Program-made: the position numbers and the translations under genes | Shown here: piece after piece, positions 58,359 to 64,000 of the stretch | How positions within the stretch are numbered: the first letter of the stretch is position 1 | Layout: every line of letters starts with the position of its first letter | Notes under the pieces: model-generated | The model's input: only the letters and a program-made list of their open reading frames with translations | Told to the model about the DNA's origin: nothing | The model's database searches: none | Source of the DNA: Gracilibacteraceae bacterium | Lineage (GTDB): Bacteria > Bacillota > Desulfitobacteriia > Desulfitobacteriales > Syntrophobotulaceae | Length of the DNA: 64,000 nt | Direction: 5' to 3' | NCBI GenBank assembly: GCA_031266805.1 | Contig: JAISAH010000111.1 | Span: forward strand, 48,605-112,604

Positions 58359-59222
58359 ATGAAAAAACGGATAAGTCCGCTGGTTTGGGCTGTCATCATC
58401 TTTGCCGCGTTCTTTGTCATATTGACCGCCATTCGCCTGAGCGGCGCCGGGGCCGGGTTGCCCAACCCGGTAGGGGGCGCGCTCCGGGCGGCGCTGGCGC
58501 CGGTGGAACGGGTGATCTGGCTCTGCGGCGAGGGTTTGAAAAACAATTTTCAAGCCTTGTGGCGTTTCCGGGAAGTGCAGGCGGAAAACGAATCGCTGCG
58601 CGAACAAGTGGAAACGCTGACGGATGAAAATCTTCGTCTCAAGGAAGACGTGCTGGCCGCTTTGCGTTACAGCGACTGGCAAGAAGTATTCGAGAACCCG
58701 GTGCTGGCCGATTATGAAAAAATCGGCGCTCAGGTCGTCATGCGCAATCCCGTCACATGGTATCGCATGCTCACGCTGAACAGAGGTTCGTCTGACCGCG
58801 TCGGCGTGAATGACGCGGTGGTCGGGCGACTGGGGCTGGTGGGCAAGGTCGTGGCCGTCACGCCTACGACGGCGGATGTGATGCTGCTGACCGACGGAGA
58901 CGGACAGGTGGCCGCTCTGACGCGGGATAAAAACGGGACGGCTGTTTTTGGGGTGGTGCGCGGCGATTATCATCAGGGCAGTATCTTTGATATGGAGAGC
59001 GCGCTGGAGATGGAATTCCGCCGGGAAGAGCCGGTCGAGACCGGCGAGGTGGTTTATACTTCCGGCCTGGGAGGGATTTACCCCCGGGGGCTGCCGATAG
59101 GCGTCGTCACGGACATCCAGATGAGCGGCGCCGGCATGCTTCAGGTGGCCGTGATCGAACCGCTGGCTGATTTTGCCGCGCTGGAGGAAGTGATCATCAT
59201 CAAACCGGCGGCGGCGAACTAG
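58359..59222 (+). CDS. mreC: Rod-shape-determining protein MreC
   Basis: A 287-residue bitopic protein: one N-terminal membrane helix (SPLVWAVIIFAAFFVILTAI), a periplasmic coiled coil (EVQAENESLREQVETLTDENLRLKEDVLA) and a two-lobed beta-barrel domain (VVMRNPVTWYRMLTLNRGSSD, VGLVGKVVAVTPTTADVMLLTD). It links MreB to PBP2 outside the membrane. GGAGGCGCAAAG precedes the ATG. Its stop overlaps the mreD start by one base. Confidence 0.95.
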   Translation: MKKRISPLVWAVIIFAAFFVILTAIRLSGAGAGLPNPVGGALRAALAPVERVIWLCGEGLKNNFQALWRFREVQAENESLREQVETLTDENLRLKEDVLAALRYSDWQEVFENPVLADYEKIGAQVVMRNPVTWYRMLTLNRGSSDRVGVNDAVVGRLGLVGKVVAVTPTTADVMLLTDGDGQVAALTRDKNGTAVFGVVRGDYHQGSIFDMESALEMEFRREEPVETGEVVYTSGLGGIYPRGLPIGVVTDIQMSGAGMLQVAVIEPLADFAALEEVIIIKPAAAN

Positions 59223-59737
59223 TGTTAAGATATGTGTGGATGTTTCTCATATGGTGCGCCTGCCTTGTTCTCACGGGCACCGTGTTTGAAATGCTCGCCT
59301 GGGGCGCGGTCAAGCCGGATATGGTCATGCTATGGGCGATCTACGTCGCTTTGCACCACACGCCGGCTCGGGGCGCGGCCTGCGGTTTTGTCTCCGGCCT
59401 GCTGTTTGATTTCTACCTTGGACGCTATTTTGGCGTTTACGCCGTCGTCTTGCCGCTCATATCCTTGTTAAGCGGCATTTTGCAAAAAAAATGGTACCGC
59501 GAAAACATCCCGCTCACTATAGTCCTGGTGTTCCTGCTCACCTGCATCGGCCAGAGCGCGGTCGCGGCTCTGAATCTGGCGGGCGGCGCCGCTCTCTATC
59601 TGCGCGATGTTCTGCCGCTTATAGCGGGGATCGCTTTTTATAACGCGCTGCTGACCCCGCTGACCTATCCCTGGCTGCACAAGGCTTTCACGCTCGGTTT
59701 CCTGCGACGAAAGCTGAAATGGGAAGAAGAACGCTAA
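59222..59737 (+). CDS. mreD: Rod-shape-determining protein MreD
   Basis: A 171-residue, mostly hydrophobic protein with about five membrane helices and the MreD pattern GAACGFVSGLLFDFYLGRYFGVYAVVLPLI. It starts at a GTG overlapping the mreC stop (TAGTG). It is a component of the elongasome with MreC and PBP2. Confidence 0.9.
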   Translation: MLRYVWMFLIWCACLVLTGTVFEMLAWGAVKPDMVMLWAIYVALHHTPARGAACGFVSGLLFDFYLGRYFGVYAVVLPLISLLSGILQKKWYRENIPLTIVLVFLLTCIGQSAVAALNLAGGAALYLRDVLPLIAGIAFYNALLTPLTYPWLHKAFTLGFLRRKLKWEEER

Positions 59738-59750
59738 AAGGGTGGTGAAC

Positions 59751-61811
59751 ATGGAAAAACAAAGCAGGCATAAGATCCAAACGCGTCTCTCCGTCCTAGG
59801 CGTCGTCGTCGTCCTCTGTTTTTTTGTGCTGGGCGCGAACCTCTGGCGGCTGCAGATCGCCGGCGCCGAATATTACGCGGAGATGGCCGAGGGCAATGTG
59901 CTTAAAAATGTGAGCACCTCTCCGGTGCGCGGGGAGATCGTCGACGCCGGCGGTACGGTGCTGGCGCGCAGCGAGCCGGTTTTTGCCGTGACGCTGGATT
60001 GGACGGATCTGCGCGATCTCAATAAAAACCGGGAAGAAGTCGTCAGCCGCCTGGCCGGGTATATCGAGCCCTACTGGCCTTACGCCAACCAATCGGTGGA
60101 ATTGATCACCGAGGACATTCTGGTCATGATCCAAAACCAACAGCGGCAGAATTATCAGTCCGCCGTTATCCTGGAAAATATTCCCTCGGAATTGCGCGCC
60201 GTCCTGGCCGAACACAGCAACGAACTGCCGGGGGTAAACGTGACGGCGCTGCCGGAAAGGGTCTATCCCCAGGGCACGCGGCTGGGTCAGGTCCTTGGTT
60301 ATGTGCGCGAGATCAGCGAGGAGGAAATGACGCAGTTCAACGCGGACGGCGACTTTGAATACCGGCCGGGAGATTTTGTCGGCAAGATGGGCGTGGAAAA
60401 AAGTTATGACGCGTGGCTGCGCGGCGAGCGCGGCTTGGAACGGGTCAGCATCGACGGGCAGGGGCGGCCCATCGACAAGGAAACTTTGATCGAGGCCAAA
60501 CCCGGTTATACCGTGCAGCTCACGGTCGATCTGGAGCTGCAGAAAACGTTGGAAGACGCGCTGGACAAAGTTGTGAAGGAGATACAAAAAAAGAATCCCA
60601 AAGCGCAGGTCGGCGCGGCGGTCGTGCTGGACGTCAAGACGGGCGGTATTTTGGCGATGGCCTCCCGCCCCTATATGGATCCGAACGAACTCATCGGTAA
60701 TATTTCCGAGGAAACAGCGGAAAGATATTTTAACAGCGAAGAAGCGGCCTCCTTCAATCGGGCGCTGACGGGCCTGTACGCGCCGGGATCCACTTTTAAG
60801 ATGCTGGTCGGCATGGCCGGCCTGGAAACCGGCGTGGTGACCGAAGATACTTATTTTAACGACGTGCTTTACTCTCTGGGCGGAGCGGGGATCATGGCTC
60901 AGGGCGTGCCGGAGTGGGGCGGCAATAATTTTGGCCGCGTCAATATTTACAGCGCGCTGGCTCATTCTTCCAACATCTATTTTCAGATAGTCGGCCGGCG
61001 CACGGTGGAAAAGGAACCGGAGTTCATACGCCAGCTCTGCCTGGAATTTGGGCTTGGCGCCATGTCCGGCGTGGATCTGCCCGGAGAAGCGGAGGGGATC
61101 GCCCCGTCTCCTTCCTGGAAAAACGAGTATTTTAAACCATATTATGATAGGCAATATGAGGCGAATGTCAAAAGCATTGAGGAAAAATACGCGGCCCTTC
61201 TGCAAGAGACCGCAGGCGATCAGGAAAAAAGGGATGTGGAGTACCAGCGCGCCGACGATTTGCGGCGGGCGCAGCAGCTGTATGAGAGCCAGATAGATTT
61301 TAACGTGAATTGGCGTCCGGCGGACAGTTTTTACAACGCTATCGGGCAGAGCTACAATTCTTACACCATTTTGCAATTAGCCAACTATGTGGCGGCAATT
61401 GTAAACGGCGGGTATCATTATCGCCCGCATGTGGTGGACCGCGTCCTTGACCCTTTTACCGGGGAAACGGTCTGGACTTTTGAGCCGGAAGTCCTGAATC
61501 AGGTCTCCGTCTCGCCGCGCGTCCTCGCGATCGTCAAAGAAGGGATGGCCGGAGTCACGCGGCCTGGAGGCACGGCCGGCAGTCTGTTCGCGGATACGCC
61601 GCAGTTTTCCGGCGGCGGGAAAACGGGCACAGCGCAACAGGGTTCCAAGGACACGGCTTTCGGCAAAACCTATAACGGGATGTTCGTCGCTTTTGCTCCT
61701 TATGACGATCCGCAGATTGCTTTCGCCAGCGTCATTGAGTTTGGGGACAGCGGCGGCGGCACGTCCGGTCTCGTGGCCAAGGAAGTGTTCAAACAGTATT
61801 TTGGCTGGTAG
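59751..61811 (+). CDS. mrdA: Penicillin-binding protein 2 (elongation-specific transpeptidase)
   Basis: A 686-residue class B PBP. It has one N-terminal membrane helix (LSVLGVVVVLCFFVLGANLW), a PBP dimerisation domain (VRGEIVDAGGTVLARSEPVF) and a transpeptidase domain with SxxK in GLYAPGSTFKMLVGMAGLE, SxN in ALAHSSNIYF and KTG in GGKTGTAQQG. A helical insertion of about 70 residues before the late motifs (YDRQYEANVKSIEEKYAALLQ) is longer than I expect. The ATG at 59751 lies after GGGTGGTG. It cross-links lateral wall peptidoglycan with MreBCD. It should also meet the amidated lipid II made by MurT-GatD. Confidence 0.95.
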   Translation: MEKQSRHKIQTRLSVLGVVVVLCFFVLGANLWRLQIAGAEYYAEMAEGNVLKNVSTSPVRGEIVDAGGTVLARSEPVFAVTLDWTDLRDLNKNREEVVSRLAGYIEPYWPYANQSVELITEDILVMIQNQQRQNYQSAVILENIPSELRAVLAEHSNELPGVNVTALPERVYPQGTRLGQVLGYVREISEEEMTQFNADGDFEYRPGDFVGKMGVEKSYDAWLRGERGLERVSIDGQGRPIDKETLIEAKPGYTVQLTVDLELQKTLEDALDKVVKEIQKKNPKAQVGAAVVLDVKTGGILAMASRPYMDPNELIGNISEETAERYFNSEEAASFNRALTGLYAPGSTFKMLVGMAGLETGVVTEDTYFNDVLYSLGGAGIMAQGVPEWGGNNFGRVNIYSALAHSSNIYFQIVGRRTVEKEPEFIRQLCLEFGLGAMSGVDLPGEAEGIAPSPSWKNEYFKPYYDRQYEANVKSIEEKYAALLQETAGDQEKRDVEYQRADDLRRAQQLYESQIDFNVNWRPADSFYNAIGQSYNSYTILQLANYVAAIVNGGYHYRPHVVDRVLDPFTGETVWTFEPEVLNQVSVSPRVLAIVKEGMAGVTRPGGTAGSLFADTPQFSGGGKTGTAQQGSKDTAFGKTYNGMFVAFAPYDDPQIAFASVIEFGDSGGGTSGLVAKEVFKQYFGW

Positions 61812-61846
61812 GCGTCTGTCTGCCGGGTCAATGATGAGGAGGACGT

Positions 61847-63022
61847 ATGAGTAAGGAATTGGAACTGAAATACGGTTGCAATCCGAACCAGAAACCGGCG
61901 CGTATCTTCAGCCCGGCAAGCGAACTGCCGCTCAGGGTGTTAAACGGCAATCCGGGTTATATCAATTTTTTGGACGCTTTGAACGGCTGGCAGCTGGCGC
62001 GGGAACTGAAGGCGGCGACAGGTCTGCCGGCGGCGGCCTCGTTTAAGCATGTCAGCCCGGCGGGCGCCGCGATCGGGCTGCCGCTGCCCCTTGATTTGCA
62101 AAAGAGCTGTTTTGTGGACGACCTGCCGCTCAGCCCTTTGGCGGCGGCCTATGCCCGGGCCCGCGGCGCGGACCGCGTTTCCTCCTACGGAGATTTTATC
62201 GCCCTGTCAGACGACTGCGACCGGGCAACGGCGGCGCTGATCGCCAGGGAAGTTTCGGACGGCGTCATAGCGCCGGGTTACGAGCCGGAAGCGCTGTCCA
62301 TCCTGAAGGGCAAGCGGCAGGGCCGTTACAATATCGTGCAGATTGACGCCGGTTACAGGCCGCCGCCTGTCGAGCGCAAAGAGGTGTTCGGCGTCGTTTT
62401 TGAGCAGGGGCGCAACGATATCGTCATCGACGGCTCTCTGCTGCGGAACTTCCCCACCCGGAAGAAAGAACTGCCGGAAACGGCGCGGCGCGACCTGCTC
62501 GTGGCCCTCGTCACCCTCAAATACACCCAGTCCAACTCCGTCTGTTACGCGGCGGACGGGCAGGCGATCGGCGTGGGCGCCGGCCAGCAGTCCCGCATCC
62601 ATTGCACGCGGCTGGCCGGGGATAAGGCGGATCTGTGGCAATTGCGCCGGCATCCCCGCGCGCTGGAACTGCCGTTTCGCCCGGACATCAGCCGGCCGGA
62701 GCGGGATAACCTGATCGACCTCTATCTTTCGGACGGGTTCGAGGATTTATTGGGCGGCGGCGCCTGGGACCGGGTTTTTACCCGGCGGCCGCAGCCGCTC
62801 TCCGCGGCGGAAAAAGGCGATTGGCTGGCGGCGGTTGACGGCGTGTCTCTGGCCTCGGACGCGTTTTTCCCTTTCGGCGATAACATAGAACGGGCGCGCC
62901 GGAGCGGTGTGCGCTATATAGCGCAGACGGGCGGCTCCATACGGGACGACCATGTGATAGAGGCTTGCGACCGTTTGGGCATAACGATGGCGCTCACCGG
63001 GGTCCGGCTTTTCCATCATTAA
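61847..63022 (+). CDS. Stand-alone AICAR formyltransferase (PurH C-terminal domain only)
   Basis: A 391-residue enzyme of the AICARFT/IMPCHase family lacking the N-terminal IMP cyclohydrolase (MGS-like) domain. It begins at the transferase part (LELKYGCNPNQKPARIFSP, NFLDALNGWQLARELK), carries the catalytic Lys-His pair in ASFKHVSPAGAA, and ends QTGGSIRDDHVIEACDRLGITMALTGVRLFHH. It transfers the formyl group of 10-formyl-THF to AICAR in purine synthesis. An IMP cyclohydrolase must be encoded elsewhere. It uses the folate pool served by FolD. GAGGAGGACGT precedes the ATG. Confidence 0.9.
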   Translation: MSKELELKYGCNPNQKPARIFSPASELPLRVLNGNPGYINFLDALNGWQLARELKAATGLPAAASFKHVSPAGAAIGLPLPLDLQKSCFVDDLPLSPLAAAYARARGADRVSSYGDFIALSDDCDRATAALIAREVSDGVIAPGYEPEALSILKGKRQGRYNIVQIDAGYRPPPVERKEVFGVVFEQGRNDIVIDGSLLRNFPTRKKELPETARRDLLVALVTLKYTQSNSVCYAADGQAIGVGAGQQSRIHCTRLAGDKADLWQLRRHPRALELPFRPDISRPERDNLIDLYLSDGFEDLLGGGAWDRVFTRRPQPLSAAEKGDWLAAVDGVSLASDAFFPFGDNIERARRSGVRYIAQTGGSIRDDHVIEACDRLGITMALTGVRLFHH

Positions 63023-63039
63023 AGGAAGCAGATTAATTC

Positions 63040-63069
63040 CGTCATTGCGAGCAGAGCGAAGCAATCCAG
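63040..63069. repeat. CGTCATTGCGAGC...GAAGCAATCC dispersed-repeat fragment
   Basis: CGTCATTGCGAGCAGAGCGAAGCAATCCAG matches a palindromic repeat type that I recall as scattered widely in bacterial genomes. ATTGC/GCAAT pair as a short stem. It lies in the convergent gap between the AICAR formyltransferase and the dCMP deaminase. Confidence 0.65.
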
Positions 63070-63081
63070 CAAAACCTGTGT

Positions 63082-63534
63082 TTACTCGCCGGTAAAACGG
63101 ATATTGCGCGTCTGCCCCTGGGCGTCGCGATAAACGACCCGCCGCAAAAAAGCGTTGCGGATCACCCGTCTGCACATGAGGCACGGCTCACCGGAAGCGA
63201 GAGCGCCGTCCGCTTCAAATCCGGCTATATATATGATACCGCCGTTCATTTGGACGGGATCGCCCGCGATGATCGCGTTCTGCTCCGCGTGGACGGCTAC
63301 GCAAAGCTCGTAGCGCTCGCCTTTGGGCACGTTATGCCGCTGGCGCGCGCATACGCCGGTATCGACGCAGTTTTCCTCGCCGCGGGCTGAACCGTTGTAG
63401 CCTGTGCTGACGATGATATTGTCCTTGACGATGACGGCGCCGTAGCGCCGGCGCAGGCAGGTGGAGCGAGAAGAAACGACGGAAGCCAGTTCCAGGAAAT
63501 ATTCGTCCCAAGAAGGCCGGCGCCATGGATCCAT
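63082..63534 (-). CDS. dCMP deaminase (ComEB family)
   Basis: A 150-residue zinc deaminase turning dCMP into dUMP for thymidylate synthesis. The catalytic zinc site is CVAVHAEQNAIIAG (HAE) with GEPCLMCRRVIRNA (PCxxC), and a further Cys/His set lies in CLRRRYGAVIVKDN ... NCVDTGVCARQRHNVPKGE. The ATG at 63534 (MDPWRRPSWDEYF) is preferred: an upstream in-frame ATG sits against a TATAAT box at 63572-63577 and has no ribosome site. AAGGGCGTGTTTAT precedes it. ComEB in Bacillus lies in a competence operon, but no such genes are here. Confidence 0.92.
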   Translation of the reverse strand: MDPWRRPSWDEYFLELASVVSSRSTCLRRRYGAVIVKDNIIVSTGYNGSARGEENCVDTGVCARQRHNVPKGERYELCVAVHAEQNAIIAGDPVQMNGGIIYIAGFEADGALASGEPCLMCRRVIRNAFLRRVVYRDAQGQTRNIRFTGE

Positions 63535-63939
63535 ATAAACACGCCCTTTCAACTGAACGACTTTGCCTTTCATTATATCACAGTTTGCGGCGGCGCAAAA
63601 CGTATGCCGGTATGACGGGTGCATGTCAGGAATGTTTGAAAGCGCTACGATTAAGGAAAAGAACCATGTGCGAAAAGCGTCGCCCATAGTTCTTTTTTGT
63701 TTGCCCCGTCTATCATCCTCTATCCGCCAGTCTTTTGGCGCTGCTCATGTATATTTTCTTCGCGAGGGGTGCATGACAAATTTGTGGGGTCCCGTCATTC
63801 CGGGCGTCACCCGGGAGACCCCTCCGCCGCTTCGCGGCACTGTTGGCAAGACCGCCTAAGCGCCTGTGGCGCAAGGCGCTCTAAGGAATCGTAACTAAAT
63901 AAACTGGACATTCATGCAAATATACGCTATACTGTATGC
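63535..63939. other. Gene-free stretch with repeat debris
   Basis: About 400 nt with no credible coding region; the 98- and 65-codon track ORFs have no recognisable protein features. It holds the dCMP deaminase -10 box (TATAAT at 63572-63577, minus strand), a cluster of GC-rich hairpins at 63790-63892, and the promoter of the gene running off the window end. Confidence 0.55.
63790..63892. repeat. Cluster of GC-rich hairpins (possible dispersed repeat)
   Basis: Three hairpins lie in a row: CCGGG-CGTCA-CCCGG, GCCGC-TTC-GCGGC and AGCGCCT-GTGGCGCA-AGGCGCT, after GTCATTCCGGGC, a sequence common in genomic dispersed repeats. No coding potential is seen. Confidence 0.5.
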
Positions 63940-63944
63940 ATGAA
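63905..63944 (+). promoter_or_regulatory. Promoter and palindromic operator of the last gene
   Basis: TGGACA (63905-63910), a 17-nt spacer and TATACT (63928-63933). Arms TTCATGCA (63911-63918) and TGCATGAA (63937-63944) are a perfect 8-bp inverted repeat flanking the -10 and covering the ATG. A dimeric repressor bound here would block initiation. Confidence 0.65.
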
Positions 63945-64000
63945 GAATATTGATGAAAATGCGCTCAAGAAACGCATAGAGAATGTATTGCCAACACTAA
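63940..64000 (+). CDS. Partial unknown CDS at window edge
   Basis: The frame ATG AAG AAT ATT GAT gives MKNIDENALKKRIENVLPTL, about 20 residues before the window ends. The ATG lies 7 nt after the -10, so the mRNA may be leaderless. The basic helical start and the palindromic operator would suit a small autoregulated regulator or a toxin-antitoxin component, but nothing more can be said. Confidence 0.45.
   Translation, partial: MKNIDENALKKRIENVLPTL

Noticed and set aside
59796-61376. 526-codon minus-strand ORF opposite mrdA
   Set aside because: Long but antisense to a complete PBP2; composition is that of a shadow frame.
63563-63859. 98-codon plus-strand ORF after the dCMP deaminase gene
   Set aside because: No domain, runs through hairpin repeats, and its start overlaps the deaminase upstream region.

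Overview
The window is ordinary, gene-dense chromosome from a GC-rich Bacillota (Firmicutes), probably an anaerobic clostridial or Negativicutes-like lineage. The evidence is gene content: ctsR-mcsA-mcsB-clpC-radA, spoVG, sepF-yggT, murT-gatD, a YlbF-miaB pair, and mostly Shine-Dalgarno-led genes with many ATGA/TTGA/GTGA overlaps. A TolC-like protein and an HlyD-like protein hint at a diderm envelope but do not prove one. There is no prophage, transposase, rRNA or CRISPR array.

Layout. 1-3.9 kb (minus): exonuclease VII (xseB partial, xseA), a CorA-type transporter, and the folate pair fchA-folD. 4-6.8 kb (minus): a three-gene ABC-2 exporter. 6.8-12 kb (minus): an Ala-rich tail-anchored protein, pilT, a YlbF protein, miaB, and an M23/LysM/G5 envelope protein behind a possible structured leader. 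12-16 kb (minus): a YcgR-N/FlhG-like ATPase fusion, pyk and gap. 16.1-20 kb (minus): larB and three tandem M42 aminopeptidase paralogues. 20.1-22.4 kb (plus): a BTAD regulator with a degenerate GGDEF domain, a gamma-carbonic anhydrase and an unknown gene. 22.3-28.3 kb (minus): radA-clpC-mcsB-mcsA-ctsR with CtsR operators. 28.3-31 kb (minus): an HD protein, an unknown helical protein, a SprA-like HExxH protein and spoVG. 31.2-36.5 kb (plus): a SucC/Fe-S/SucD set, tRNA-Leu(CAG), a TolC-like protein, galU and a DUF3465 lipoprotein. 36.5-40.1 kb (minus): a vanA-type glycopeptide-resistance set (vanR-vanS-vanA-vanX) with no vanH. 40.3-43.7 kb: an XRE regulator, a membrane protein, glutathione peroxidase and a DrrAB-like exporter. 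43.9-48.7 kb (plus): a diguanylate cyclase, nadD, an in-frame EamA-MurT fusion and gatD. 48.8-53 kb (plus): an LRR protein, an HlyD-like protein, yggS, sepF and yggT. 53-61.8 kb (plus): ileS, a maf-radC fusion, mreBCD and PBP2. 61.8-64 kb: a stand-alone AICAR formyltransferase, dCMP deaminase, repeat debris and the start of an apparently autoregulated gene.

Cell envelope synthesis is the main theme. Lipid II amidation (MurT-GatD), the elongasome (MreBCD-PBP2), division (SepF), an M23 envelope protein and D-Ala-D-Lac precursor remodelling (VanRSAX) all fall within 64 kb. The most unusual points are the EamA-MurT fusion, the van set without vanH (with matching CTTANGAAAT sites before vanR and before vanA), the Maf-RadC fusion, the BTAD/degenerate-GGDEF regulator, the Cys-rich protein between SucC and SucD homologues, and four TAAACG repeats at exact 11-bp spacing. 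All calls were made by reading the sequence; no database search was run.
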